In this document: one piece after another, positions 15,421 to 24,964 of the stretch | Layout: each line of letters opens with the position of its first letter | Position numbering within the stretch: the first letter of the stretch is position 1 | From: JAYWDA01 sp043747555 | Lineage (GTDB): Bacteria > Bdellovibrionota > Bdellovibrionia > Bdellovibrionales > Bdellovibrionaceae | Length of the DNA stretch: 64,000 bases | Assembly: GCA_043747555.1 (NCBI GenBank) | Contig: JAYTOY010000025.1 | Coordinates: 9,343 to 73,342 of the forward strand | Reading direction: 5' to 3' | Program-made: the position numbers and the translations under genes | The notes under the pieces: model-generated | Databases searched by the model: none | Told to the model about the DNA's origin: nothing | The model's input: only the letters and a program-made list of their open reading frames with translations

Positions 15421-17667
15421 TTACTTCACAATCACAGAAGCCGGTGCTGCGACCGATTTGGTGGAAAGATCTGACCAAAAGACGGGCTTCATAGTCACAG
15501 GACCTTTGTCGATCAGCTGATAAATCAAAATATTTCTTAAAATCGCCTTCACGTAGAAACTAGTTTCAGTCCAGGGAAGTTCATCAAACCACAACTCGTC
15601 GATCGGTTCAGTGCTGTGCTTTTCTCTTAATGCTGCGATGTCGGGGCGAAGCTCTAACCAGGACTTCAGTCGCACCGGTCCAGCATTGTACGCCGCAAGA
15701 GCCATCGGAACATTTTGCGAAAACTGCCGCAGCATTTCGGAAACATAAAAGGTCCCCATCGGCACATTCACTTCGGGACGGTACATATCTTCAGGTATCT
15801 GCACTTTCATTTTTAATTTACGCGCAATCTCATCGGCTGTTGGCGGGATCATCTGCATCAGGCCCATCGCGTTAGAAGTCGAGACCGCTCGCAGAGAATA
15901 AGCACTTTCTTGTCTGACAAGGCTGCGAATTAAAAAAGGATCAATTCCATATTTTTTGGCTTCAGCGTCTATCCAATTTGCGTAAGATTTTGGGTAACTA
16001 AGATTTATAAATTTTGGATTTCGAAATGTCGGATCTTGTTCAACCAAGCGATTGGTCAGCACGATGACGGCCGGCGACTGCTGCGCTTTTTCCAATAGCT
16101 GCATCCACTTCCAAAGGCCAACAGACGTCACCGGAGTTGGAAGTCCCATAATTTCTTGCTGCGCTTCTAGCACCCAACCGCTTTCTGCTAATATTTTAAA
16201 TCGTTTCCAACTTTCTTGCTGATGCGGCAGCAAGGGGATTTTTACGTTTTCTTTAAAAGCTGTTCCCTGAGTGGCTGTAGGAAATGAAATCACACCTTCT
16301 TGCTTTTCAGCTCGCAACTTTAACCCGTAATAGGAGAATGGATATCGCTCGACCAGGGCGTCTCTTTCCATATCAGCGTTGGGATCGCTTGTTTTTTGCA
16401 AACACCGAATTTGCCAGTACCAAGCATTCAACTGAAAGCGATCCTTGTCGGAAGTTTTAACTTGTTGAAAAAATAAAGCGGCCTTTTCGAACTGCGCTTT
16501 TCGAAAAAAAATTAGCCCTCCTCGAAATTGGGCTTCTAAAGCCTCATCTGTGCTGGAATGCTTTAAAATTAACTGATCAAAAGCATTTAAGGCTTTTTCG
16601 TCGTTTCCAATAAATTGCGCAGACCGGCCCTGGATCCAAAGCAATGATGCCGCTTGTGGCGAAGATTCAAATACAGGTAATGCTTTTTCCACCAAAACTA
16701 AGGCCCCTTTAAAATCGGCCCTTCGGTGAAGAGCTTGGGCCCAGTCAGCCCACCGGCTGGAATCTGCCGAAAGAAGATTTTTAAGTCCTTCCACTTGCTT
16801 GTCCTTGCTGAGGGAAAAATAAATATCCAGCACTTTGTCTTTATATTTTTTAGCCTGCAGACCTTGCGGAAATTGCTGAAGAGATTGAATCATTAAAGCC
16901 TGCGCACTTAGCCCTTGGTTTGTGGACAAATTCTTTTGGATTTCCTCATCCATTTTTTGTTCTTTGCCCAGCTCTGCGTTCGGTGAATTTTTATTCATCC
17001 GATTTGATTTTAAATCCAAAAGATTTTGAATTTTGTCATTTAAATTTTTTGAAGGTGCTAAATCCTGACCTTGCTTTAAGTAAAATGCCGCATCGGAATT
17101 CTTTTTTTCGTCAATCAATAGCTCGGCCTTAGCTATCATCCATACTGACTGTTGCTCCTTAGATAACAGGTCCCAAGGCTTGGCCCAAGTTTCAAGAATT
17201 TTTTCCTGTTGGCTTGTCTTATCACTTTCATGATAAAGCTGATTCATGGCCAGCGTCCAGGCCTCTCCGAAGGCGGCTTTCCAGGGACCTTGTTCTATTT
17301 TTAAGCTTGAAATCACAGCTACAATTTTTTTAAGGTCTGCTAATTTTTTTTTATTTTCAGGTGCGGCTTGAAGACATTGCAAAACCGTTGTGGCCAGCCA
17401 ACCTTTAATTTCGGATTTCGGCAAAAGCCTTAAGCCCGCTTGGTAACATTCGACAAATTCCCGTTGAGCTTGATGAACCTTTAATAAAGCTAAGGGTTTT
17501 AAATGATCTTTATTCTTGGGTTGATCAAAAGCATTAAGACCCTTAAACACTTTTAATTCCTTATCGACATCTAGTTCCATAACTGATCCTGATGCCCTTG
17601 CCAAAGTGCAGGATCCTAAAAACAAAGCTAAGACTGTCAGACAGATGGCGAATAAGAATTTTTTCAT
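15421..17667 (-). CDS. Slt-type lytic transglycosylase with long helical (TPR-like) N-terminus
   Basis: This 748-residue protein has an N-terminal signal with lipobox FLGSC, about 500 residues of alpha-helical repeats typical of the Slt70 U-domain (for example LLWIQGRSAQFIGNDEKALN, AQFRGGLIFFRKAQFEKA), and a C-terminal SLT catalytic domain. The domain shows IDPFLIRSLVRQESAYSLRA with the catalytic Glu, NAMGLMQMIPPTADEIARK and MALAAYNAGP. It degrades peptidoglycan exolytically in the periplasm. It is the first gene of a pair with the LysM transglycosylase. Its ATG is back to back with the glycosyltransferase gene. Confidence 0.92.
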   Translation of the reverse strand: MKKFLFAICLTVLALFLGSCTLARASGSVMELDVDKELKVFKGLNAFDQPKNKDHLKPLALLKVHQAQREFVECYQAGLRLLPKSEIKGWLATTVLQCLQAAPENKKKLADLKKIVAVISSLKIEQGPWKAAFGEAWTLAMNQLYHESDKTSQQEKILETWAKPWDLLSKEQQSVWMIAKAELLIDEKKNSDAAFYLKQGQDLAPSKNLNDKIQNLLDLKSNRMNKNSPNAELGKEQKMDEEIQKNLSTNQGLSAQALMIQSLQQFPQGLQAKKYKDKVLDIYFSLSKDKQVEGLKNLLSADSSRWADWAQALHRRADFKGALVLVEKALPVFESSPQAASLLWIQGRSAQFIGNDEKALNAFDQLILKHSSTDEALEAQFRGGLIFFRKAQFEKAALFFQQVKTSDKDRFQLNAWYWQIRCLQKTSDPNADMERDALVERYPFSYYGLKLRAEKQEGVISFPTATQGTAFKENVKIPLLPHQQESWKRFKILAESGWVLEAQQEIMGLPTPVTSVGLWKWMQLLEKAQQSPAVIVLTNRLVEQDPTFRNPKFINLSYPKSYANWIDAEAKKYGIDPFLIRSLVRQESAYSLRAVSTSNAMGLMQMIPPTADEIARKLKMKVQIPEDMYRPEVNVPMGTFYVSEMLRQFSQNVPMALAAYNAGPVRLKSWLELRPDIAALREKHSTEPIDELWFDELPWTETSFYVKAILRNILIYQLIDKGPVTMKPVFWSDLSTKSVAAPASVIVK

Positions 17668-17722
17668 GAGTGTCTCGATAATTAGGGTTACAGGCTTCTT
17701 TCATCCTGCTAAAACAACACCG

Positions 17723-18433
17723 ATGACGCAAGAAACTTCTCCGCAAATCACGCTTTGCATTCCAGTATTAAATGAGGAAAAAACCTTACCTGGGCTTTTC
17801 AGCAACTTGAGTTCGTATTTCGATAAATTTATGATTCCCTTTGAGGTGGTGTTTTGCCTCGACCCCAGCACCGATTCCAGTGAAAACATTCTGAAGGAAG
17901 CCCACCGAAAAAATTCTTCTTTTCGTTATTTTGCAAATCCCCGAAAGTTAGGCCGTGCGCAAAGCCTTCTGCGGGCGATCAAGGAAGCAAAATCCCCCTA
18001 TATTGCAACGGCGTCGACTGACCTTTCGATTCCCTTAGGCGATCTAATGAAACTGTTGCAAAGCCTGGGCGAAAAACAGGCCTCCATTGCTTTTGGAACA
18101 CGCATTGATAAAAAAGATTCGCCTTTTTTTAATGCGACCTCAAAAAAAGCAAGGCTTGAAATTACCTATATGAATATTTTTTGGGAGCAAAAAAGACGAC
18201 AATTCAAAGATCCCTTTTGCCATGCTTTAGTTTTTAAAAGAGAAATTCGGGATTTACTCCTAGAAAATTTAAAAGTCTCTGGTTGGTATCTGACCTTAAA
18301 TTTCCAAGATCAGGTTTTTAAAAAAAAAATTCCCTTTACGGAAGTTCCAGTTTACACAAGCATTTCCCATGAAAAAGCATTTCCTTATCGCCGCGAACAG
18401 TTAAGACTTTTCTGGCGAAGCCTCAGCCGTTAA
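17723..18433 (+). CDS. Family 2 glycosyltransferase
   Basis: About 236 residues with a GT-A fold: ITLCIPVLNEEKTLPGLFSN at about 10-29, EVVFCLDPSTDSSENILKEA, and FANPRKLGRAQSLLRAIKEA, the segment that precedes the metal site. The usual DxD reads TASTDLSIP, with one acidic residue. No membrane segment is seen. I chose ATG 17723, because the 39 residues before it overlap the divergent slt gene and are not family-like; ATG 17666 is an alternative. The acceptor cannot be told. The 3' end overlaps the convergent batD gene by 33 bp. Confidence 0.82.
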   Translation: MTQETSPQITLCIPVLNEEKTLPGLFSNLSSYFDKFMIPFEVVFCLDPSTDSSENILKEAHRKNSSFRYFANPRKLGRAQSLLRAIKEAKSPYIATASTDLSIPLGDLMKLLQSLGEKQASIAFGTRIDKKDSPFFNATSKKARLEITYMNIFWEQKRRQFKDPFCHALVFKREIRDLLLENLKVSGWYLTLNFQDQVFKKKIPFTEVPVYTSISHEKAFPYRREQLRLFWRSLSR

Positions 18434-20437
18434 TGCAGATAGAAGCTTTTGACTTAAAGTGCGAGCCTCTTTCACGATCTTTTTTAATGATTCGGGCTCA
18501 GCAAATTTACTGACCATTTCCTCAGGCGCAAACGACAAGACTTGATAAAGTTCAAAGGCTTTGCTTAGAGGCTCGCCCAGTTCGCGGCGCACCGAGGGAG
18601 GAACCTTTTCCAGCAAACGGTTGATCTCCTGCACAGCACCACCGTCCCCGGTCGCTTCACCTAGCAAAAAATAAAATACATTCATAAGATCGCTACCGAC
18701 CTTTTTATGATCATTGGCTTTCAATGCGGCTTCGACTTTAACAAATCTTTTTTCAACAAGCTCTTTCAAGCTTTTCTTTCTTTGGCCCCATCCCAATTCA
18801 TTCCTAGCCTTCAGCAAAAGGCTGATCAGCATCAGAAAATAAACGCCACCTAAAACCATGGGGTTGCCAGTGAAGGCAACCCATGCCGTGCTGATTTGCG
18901 ATTCGGCCACAGGTGGTGGCAACTGTGGAGTCATTTTTTTATCGGCACTCGGAGCACCCCTATTCTGACCGGAATCACTGGCTGCAACCGCCGGTGCTTG
19001 CGTATTTTCTGAAATTTCCAAATCAACGGCGGCTGTTTTTTTCTGATAATATTTCTTTGTTGTGGCGTCAAAAAGACTGACCGTAATTTCAGGAATATGT
19101 AAAACGCCTTTTTCCCGAGGAATCATCAAAATATCAAACTGCTTATAGCTGCGCCCATCTTTAAAAAATTTTGATTCAGATTTTGTATCATACATTTCAA
19201 TGGTTTTTGGCCAATCAATGGCAGGCAGATCAATCAATTTTGCGTTTCCGTAACCTTCAAAGCGAACTCGCAGATTGAAGGGCTGATTGACGGGAAACTT
19301 TTGACCTTCTACCGAAGTTTGAACTTCAAACTGCCCGACCGCTCCAGCAAAGTCTTGAGGGCGATTTTCTAATGGAAGCGGTTTTACAGTGATAGGAACC
19401 CTGTGGCTTGAACGGGTGTATTCATTGGCTGCGCCTAGGCCAAACCCCTGCTGTGGCAGCCGCACTCTTGATTTTATTTTGTATTCGTCAATAACAGAAG
19501 TCCCTGGCTTAATTGGAAATAGGGCGTGTGAAGCGAGCAGCGCCTTTCTGTAGGGGACGCCATTGACGACTTCTTCTGTGAATTGAATGCTTGGAACTTC
19601 TTCAATAATTTCTTTCCAAAAACCTTTTAAGTCCGGAAATTTAACTCGGTCTAAGCTTTCCATTTGGCCGCGAGTATAAATATACCAAGACACACTGATC
19701 TGCTCGCCTTCGAAAACTTCTGTTTTATCCACTTCAACTTGAACAAAAAAAGCTTCATTTGGATTTGTCGGCAAAGTCCGATATTGGGGATCAATCATTT
19801 TTCGATGCAGGCCCTGATTGGGATCTGCAGGAAGTCCGCTCCCGCCACCACCGCTGCTAGCCGGGGGTGGACCTCTTCGGTTTAAAAGTTGATTGAACAT
19901 CTCTTCTTCCAGCCGATCAATATCGTCCATGGAATTAGCCCCAGGCCAACTAAATCCCGGCGGCAAATTATTTCGCTGTTTGTTTTGCTGCGCTTGAGGC
20001 CTGTTCCGAGGACTTTTCCCTGGGCCCGCGCCCACATCAGCAACAGCCACCATCATCGGCTGGGTTCGGTAAATTTTTCCACTGACCTTAACATCAAAAG
20101 CTGGAATCGACAGGCGACCCGCTTTCATTGGCGTCAAAGCATAATTAAAATCTTTGCGCCTTTGTGTCTCCCAATCCATACCCGAAGGCGTTGATACCAT
20201 TTTTTGACTGACAGAAGTTGAATCCCAAGTGTTATCTAATCGAAAGCCATCCATATCCGTCAAACGCGGTGATTCAATATCAACGGACTCGTTGGACAAA
20301 ACAGACACCGTTAAAGTGATGGCTTGTTCAACTGAAGTTTCATTGGTATCGACGCTGGCTTGAACGGTGACAGCCCCCGCTGAAACCACGAACAAAAAGC
20401 TGATTATAAATAACAATAACTCACCAGTCTTTGTCAC
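18401..20437 (-). CDS. batD: BatD-like protein (oxygen-tolerance / stress operon)
   Basis: This 678-residue protein has a signal peptide, several immunoglobulin-like domains (VQASVDTNETSVEQAITLTV; FFVQVEVDKTEVFEGEQISV), a Gly/Pro/Gln-rich linker at about 145-205, and one membrane helix near 545 (VLGGVYFLMLISLLLKA) followed by a helical tail. This is the BatD layout. The start is GTG 20437 with AAGGAG 8 bases upstream; it overlaps the TPR gene by 17 bp. It closes the moxR-bat operon. In Bacteroides and Leptospira bat genes are linked to oxidative or envelope stress; no such role is shown for this organism. Confidence 0.88.
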   Translation of the reverse strand: MTKTGELLLFIISFLFVVSAGAVTVQASVDTNETSVEQAITLTVSVLSNESVDIESPRLTDMDGFRLDNTWDSTSVSQKMVSTPSGMDWETQRRKDFNYALTPMKAGRLSIPAFDVKVSGKIYRTQPMMVAVADVGAGPGKSPRNRPQAQQNKQRNNLPPGFSWPGANSMDDIDRLEEEMFNQLLNRRGPPPASSGGGGSGLPADPNQGLHRKMIDPQYRTLPTNPNEAFFVQVEVDKTEVFEGEQISVSWYIYTRGQMESLDRVKFPDLKGFWKEIIEEVPSIQFTEEVVNGVPYRKALLASHALFPIKPGTSVIDEYKIKSRVRLPQQGFGLGAANEYTRSSHRVPITVKPLPLENRPQDFAGAVGQFEVQTSVEGQKFPVNQPFNLRVRFEGYGNAKLIDLPAIDWPKTIEMYDTKSESKFFKDGRSYKQFDILMIPREKGVLHIPEITVSLFDATTKKYYQKKTAAVDLEISENTQAPAVAASDSGQNRGAPSADKKMTPQLPPPVAESQISTAWVAFTGNPMVLGGVYFLMLISLLLKARNELGWGQRKKSLKELVEKRFVKVEAALKANDHKKVGSDLMNVFYFLLGEATGDGGAVQEINRLLEKVPPSVRRELGEPLSKAFELYQVLSFAPEEMVSKFAEPESLKKIVKEARTLSQKLLSALTAEASPEKS

Positions 20438-21131
20438 GAGGCTGCTCCTTCGCATCTTTACGATTGTAATCGGCTCTGATTTTTTGCTCTTGTTGTTTCA
20501 ATTCACCCAGAATTTTTTTAACATCACTTTCACTCAGCTCACCTTTAAAAGGCCGCGGCTGATATTTTTTATTACCTTGGTATTCTTTGGGTTGCTCTTT
20601 TTTATCCTTATCATCTTTTTTATCTTTGTCGTCTTTTTTATCGTCCTGCTTTTTTTCTTGATCTTTGTCGTCCTTATTTTGCCCTTGACCTCCGCCGGCT
20701 GATTTTTGTTGTTGAGTCAAAAGTTCAATGTTTGTTTTAGCCTCAAGTGAACCCGGATTTAAATCCAAGGCCTTTTGGTACCATGCCAGGGCTTCATCAA
20801 TTTTTCCCTGCTTGGCGATGCCTTGGGCTAAATTAAACCTGGCTGCAAATTTAACTTTTTCGTCCAGCGCTTTTTCTTCAGCAAAGGCGTAGGATTTGAT
20901 GGCCTTTTCAATATCCTTATTCGCATCAAGACTAACGCCTAAGTTATTATGAAAGACAGGCTCAAAAGGCTGTAGTGACAAGGCTTGAACAAAATCTTGC
21001 TGTGACGCCGAAATACTTTCGGCCTTCAACATTTTAACACCTTTATTATTTGCAAAAATAGCTGCAAGCTCCTGCCGTTGAGTGCAGGCCAAGCTCACTA
21101 AAGATAAAAGAATTAATGCCAAATTCATCAT
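20421..21131 (-). CDS. batC: TPR lipoprotein of the bat operon (BatC-like)
   Basis: This 236-residue protein has a short hydrophobic leader with a lipobox-like LVSLAC, two or three TPR repeats (LGVSLDANKDIEKAIKSYAF; ALAWYQKALDLNPGSLEAK), and a strongly charged Asp/Lys-rich spacer of about 40 residues. It ends in a conserved-looking block (SDVKKILGELKQQEQKIRA) characteristic of BatC proteins. Its ATG follows directly on the batB stop (TGATG). It probably bridges BatB and BatD in a membrane complex, judging from gene order and family. Confidence 0.85.
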   Translation of the reverse strand: MMNLALILLSLVSLACTQRQELAAIFANNKGVKMLKAESISASQQDFVQALSLQPFEPVFHNNLGVSLDANKDIEKAIKSYAFAEEKALDEKVKFAARFNLAQGIAKQGKIDEALAWYQKALDLNPGSLEAKTNIELLTQQQKSAGGGQGQNKDDKDQEKKQDDKKDDKDKKDDKDKKEQPKEYQGNKKYQPRPFKGELSESDVKKILGELKQQEQKIRADYNRKDAKEQPRDKDW

Positions 21132-22192
21132 GCTGGTGGCACCTCATAACGACCGCGCCACAAACGAAAATGAGTTCGCCGTTCGCCTAAGACCAGTTCA
21201 ATCAACCCTAAAATAAAAGCAAATAATAAAGGCCATTGAAAACGCTCGTCATATTGAACGGCGATGGAACTTTCAAATTGTTTTTTTTCTAACTGACCCA
21301 CATCGTCGACCACTTGCTTAATATGATTGCCACCAAAAGTGGCGTAGTAAAATGAGCCCTGCCCTTTTTTAGCAAGCTCTCGCAAAGCATCACCTTTTAG
21401 CGTTGTAATCACTGTTTGACCTTGGCGATCTTTTTTATAGTTCTTTAAATATCCCATGCCATCACGAACTGGGATCGTTCCACCCTTTTCAGTTCCATAC
21501 GCAATCGTGAAAATTCGCACGCCTTTTTTAACTAACTCTTCGGCTATCTTACTTGCGCCAGGTTCATTATCTTCTCCGTCCGACACCATCAAGATAACTC
21601 TTGTCACTTTGACAACATCGTCGGCTTCGATACCGCCGCGTTCGAAGGCTTTATCAGCGACGGCGAGTGCTTCTTGAAAGCTTGTCCCTTGCGTGCTGAC
21701 GGACTCAGTTGTCAGAGATTCAATAAACATTTTAACGGCGCCAGGATCTGTCGTCAGTGGCGAAATTAATCCAGCATTTCCAGCAAAAGCGACGATTCCA
21801 ATTTTATTGCCAGGCATTTGATCCACCATCCGGGTCAATTCGGCTTTTGCCTGTTCCAATCGATTCGGCTTTACATCATCTGAAAGCATACTTTCAGAGA
21901 CATCAATTAAGAACAAAATCTCGACACCTTCAGTTTTAATTTCTTGCTTACTTTGACCGGCTTGCGGTCGTGCTAATGTGGCGATCAATAAAATCAAAAC
22001 ACCCGCTTCTAAAAATCTTTTTAATCTTCTTTTACTGAGCGAAAGCGATTTCGTTAAAAAAGGTGAAAGCCTGGCCCCAATTTTAGAGTTTAAAATTTTA
22101 CGAACTTGCCGCTCCCGCCAAAAAGTCAGAAGGATCAAGGCAACAATCAACCAAAGCCATTGAAAGGCTGCAAAATTTTCGAAACGAAACAT
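21128..22192 (-). CDS. batB: BatB-like von Willebrand factor A membrane protein
   Basis: This 354-residue protein has two N-terminal membrane helices, a vWA domain with a complete MIDAS start (LIDVSESMLSDDV) and VILMVSDGEDNEPG, and a C-terminal helix (FQWPLLFAFILGLIELVLG). The start is ATG 22192, in TAATG with the end of batA and behind GGAGG; upstream in-frame codons belong to batA. The vWA faces the periplasm by analogy with Bat proteins. Confidence 0.92.
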   Translation of the reverse strand: MFRFENFAAFQWLWLIVALILLTFWRERQVRKILNSKIGARLSPFLTKSLSLSKRRLKRFLEAGVLILLIATLARPQAGQSKQEIKTEGVEILFLIDVSESMLSDDVKPNRLEQAKAELTRMVDQMPGNKIGIVAFAGNAGLISPLTTDPGAVKMFIESLTTESVSTQGTSFQEALAVADKAFERGGIEADDVVKVTRVILMVSDGEDNEPGASKIAEELVKKGVRIFTIAYGTEKGGTIPVRDGMGYLKNYKKDRQGQTVITTLKGDALRELAKKGQGSFYYATFGGNHIKQVVDDVGQLEKKQFESSIAVQYDERFQWPLLFAFILGLIELVLGERRTHFRLWRGRYEVPPA

Positions 22193-23202
22193 TATGGCAG
22201 CCTCCTTAGCCACGTCCGGCTTAAAATTAAGGAAAGGCAGTAAAGAAAAAGTGCCATCCACAGGTAAGGCGGGAATTTTTCAGTAAAGCGGGTGTACTTA
22301 TTAACATCGACTTTAGTTTTCTCTAAAGAATCAATGTCCTTAAAAATTCCTTCCAGGGAATCTTCCTTAGAGGCACGATAATACTTACCGCCAGTCTCAG
22401 ACGCCATTCGACTAAGAAGGTCGGCGTTCACTGTGCTTTCAAAAGGAAGATAAGTTTTTATTTTTTTACCAAAAACATCCTGTTGATAAACGGGAATGCG
22501 TGTCGGTCCATCGTGTCCAATGCCCACACTGTAAACTTTAATTCCATAACCTTTGGCCACCTCTAAACCTGTCTCAGGATCAATGGTGCCGCTATTATTT
22601 TCTCCGTCTGTCATAAAAATCATCACGCGGCTTTTTGCGGTCGAGTCTTTCAGCCTGCCTGCAGCATTGGCCATGGCCACCCCAATGGCAGTTCCATCTT
22701 TGATATGTGCGTCTCTGGCCGTTGTAATTTCATCCACGCGACTGATCAACATCGGATAATCCAAAGTTGGTGGCACCATCGTAAAAGATTCACCAGCAAA
22801 AACCACAAGCCCTATACGATCAGAAGTCCTGCGGCCGACAAACTTTTTTAAAGTTTCTTTGGCGGATTCCAGTCGATTTAAGGGCTTCATATCTTCAATC
22901 AACATACTATCTGAAATATCCATACAGATAATAAGATCAATTCCTTCAACGTTTTTCCGAATCCTTGTATCGCCTTCCCGCGGACGAGCCAGGGCCACGA
23001 TCGCAAAGACTAAGGCCATCACTTTTAAAATTTCAGGGAGTAAGTTTAATTTTGCACGCAGGCCCGATCTAGCCGCCTTAATTTCTTGCAAAGAACTAAA
23101 TTGCAGAGAGGCTTCCTTTTTTCCTCGCTGCCAACGATTCCAAACAAAAGCCAAAATCAAAAGAAGCAATAATAAAAAAGCACTTGGTGTTTCCCAGGTC
23201 AT
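22192..23202 (-). CDS. batA: BatA-like von Willebrand factor A membrane protein
   Basis: This 336-residue protein has N-terminal membrane helices, a vWA domain at about 85-290 with MIDAS DLIICMDISDSMLIEDM, MIFMTDGENNSGTIDPE and the third MIDAS loop region DAHIKDGTAIGVAMA, and a C-terminal helix (YLWMALFLYCLSLILS). It is a paralogue of the next gene (batB). Its ATG overlaps the upstream stop in ATGA. Confidence 0.92.
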   Translation of the reverse strand: MTWETPSAFLLLLLLILAFVWNRWQRGKKEASLQFSSLQEIKAARSGLRAKLNLLPEILKVMALVFAIVALARPREGDTRIRKNVEGIDLIICMDISDSMLIEDMKPLNRLESAKETLKKFVGRRTSDRIGLVVFAGESFTMVPPTLDYPMLISRVDEITTARDAHIKDGTAIGVAMANAAGRLKDSTAKSRVMIFMTDGENNSGTIDPETGLEVAKGYGIKVYSVGIGHDGPTRIPVYQQDVFGKKIKTYLPFESTVNADLLSRMASETGGKYYRASKEDSLEGIFKDIDSLEKTKVDVNKYTRFTEKFPPYLWMALFLYCLSLILSRTWLRRLP

Positions 23203-24095
23203 TGCAGACGGCCTTTCTGGGAAAATAGGGTCTGGGCCTTCATTATTTTTTCAGCCATTGTCCTGAAGTTTTCTGTCAATTGGACGACATCGCGGCTTTT
23301 TAAATTCTTAGCCTCTTTGGCTTTGCTCATTTCAAGCATTAATTTCTTCAGCTCAAAACCATGGCTTTCAAAAGTATCTGTGTGATATTTTTTAATATCC
23401 TTTAAAATTTTTCGATCGGTCCATTTCAGGGCTGGCACTTTAAAAGTTCTTGTTAAAAAAAGTCGGAAGGCTTGATCCACTTCTTTGTGAAATTCAGAAA
23501 GAATTGCAGACTCTACTTCTTCTTCGTAGAAAAAAGATTTCTCTCGACGCCAATGACGGTACAGCTTATGCACTTCAGCCAGCGGGGTCAGAGCCGAATC
23601 ATGTTTCCGAAGTTCCTCAATGAGATTTTTTCGTTGAAAATACGTTCTTAGTCGTAAGCCGATCGCTGTTCCTGCCACCACTAAAATTAAAGCCAAGGTC
23701 AGCCATAAAGCCAACGGCCAACTCATGGCCAGGGCGACAGGCCCGAAAGGCTCCACTTTTTCTTCTTTATTTTCAATGACACTTTGAACTTCAAAAGTCA
23801 CTTTTCCCAAATCCACTTTTTCTTCACCCAATTTAAATTTTAAGGGCTGAAATTGTTGCGACCCAGGCAGATAGCTTGTGACTTCCAGTTGCAGCTTTTC
23901 TGGCGAAATAAAATTGGCCGAAAGAATCTTTATAGAATGTGGGTTTTGATTTTCGCCAAATTCAATGGGCCAAACTTCGGGCTTAAAGTTTTTAGGAAAA
24001 TCGCCTTGGCACTCAAGAATAAATTTACGCCCAACTGTGATCACACCATCAGGCAAACCTTCTATTTTAGGAATTTGCAGTCCACACTCAGCCAT
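23199..24095 (-). CDS. Bat-operon single-pass membrane protein with helical cytoplasmic tail
   Basis: This 298-residue protein sits between the DUF58 gene and batA. The N-terminal 120 residues are beta-rich (RKFILECQGDFPKNFKPEVW; SYLPGSQQFQPLKF) without a clear signal peptide. One membrane helix follows (LALWLTLALILVVAGTAIGL, about 130-150), then a long charged helical tail of about 145 residues. The position matches the DUF4381-like gene found between duf58 and batA in many bat operons; the sequence alone does not prove it. It is probably inserted with the beta domain outside. It overlaps the DUF58 stop by 8 bp. Confidence 0.75.
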   Translation of the reverse strand: MAECGLQIPKIEGLPDGVITVGRKFILECQGDFPKNFKPEVWPIEFGENQNPHSIKILSANFISPEKLQLEVTSYLPGSQQFQPLKFKLGEEKVDLGKVTFEVQSVIENKEEKVEPFGPVALAMSWPLALWLTLALILVVAGTAIGLRLRTYFQRKNLIEELRKHDSALTPLAEVHKLYRHWRREKSFFYEEEVESAILSEFHKEVDQAFRLFLTRTFKVPALKWTDRKILKDIKKYHTDTFESHGFELKKLMLEMSKAKEAKNLKSRDVVQLTENFRTMAEKIMKAQTLFSQKGRLQ

Positions 24096-24963
24096 GCGCC
24101 CTTTTCCTGAAATACTTTATCAAGGGATCAAAGTAATCTCCTTGCGTGACTACATCCACGCGCTCGACCTGAGCCAGCCTTAGCATCTTATCGCGCAGAG
24201 CTTTTCGTTGCCGGTGGGATTGTTTGTAAGAATCACGAAAAACAGCAGCAGAAGTATCGACCGTCATAATTTCACCGGACTCAGGATCTTGTAGATCCAC
24301 TAATCCCCAGTGAGGAAGCTCTTCCTCTGCCATATCTTGAACAACACAGGCGACAACATCATGCCGGTCTCCTAAAATTCGTAAGGCCTTATCAAAACCC
24401 TCATCGACAAAATCACTGAATAAAAAAATGGCAGCGCGCTTTTTTAGGATTCCATTCAAATATTGTAAGGCCGTATTCATTTTGGTCTGACTGGATTTAG
24501 GTTTAAAAAATAAAAGATCGCGCAAAATTCGGTAAACATGACCGCGGCCTTTTTTCGGTGGTACAAAATGTTCAACCTGATCAGAAAATAAAAGCAAACC
24601 CACCTGATCATTATTTTTCACAGCACTGAACGCTAGAACAGCCGCTAAGTGAGTCATGATTTCACCTTTAAAAAAAGCGCCTGTGCCAAAATCCGAAGAG
24701 CCGCTAATATCCACTGCCAAAATCAGTGTCATCTCGCGTTCTTCTTCGAATTTTTTGATATAGGGCTTTCCAGCTTTGGCTGTTAGGGGCCACGAAATAG
24801 CGCGAACATCATCACCAGGCACATACTCACGAAAATCTGCAAAGGTCATTCCCTGACCTTTGAACATTGTATGGTATTCACCGGCAAAAATATTGTTGAC
24901 CAGCTTCCGCGTGCTGAGCTCAATCAGTTTAACTTTTTTGAGGACCTCAACCGGAAAATCCAA
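24088..24963 (-). CDS. DUF58 (vWA-like) protein
   Basis: This 291-residue cytoplasmic DUF58 protein contains GEYHTMFKGQGMTFADFREY, VRAISWPLTAKAGKPYIK, and a vWA-type core with LILAVDISGSSDFGTG and AIFLFSDFVDEGF. DUF58 proteins are the standard partners of MoxR ATPases. The start is TTG 24963, four bases after the moxR stop and preceded by GAGGTAGGG. It is probably a MoxR adaptor for a substrate displayed by the Bat proteins. Confidence 0.92.
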   Translation of the reverse strand: MDFPVEVLKKVKLIELSTRKLVNNIFAGEYHTMFKGQGMTFADFREYVPGDDVRAISWPLTAKAGKPYIKKFEEEREMTLILAVDISGSSDFGTGAFFKGEIMTHLAAVLAFSAVKNNDQVGLLLFSDQVEHFVPPKKGRGHVYRILRDLLFFKPKSSQTKMNTALQYLNGILKKRAAIFLFSDFVDEGFDKALRILGDRHDVVACVVQDMAEEELPHWGLVDLQDPESGEIMTVDTSAAVFRDSYKQSHRQRKALRDKMLRLAQVERVDVVTQGDYFDPLIKYFRKRAHG

Positions 24964-24964
24964 A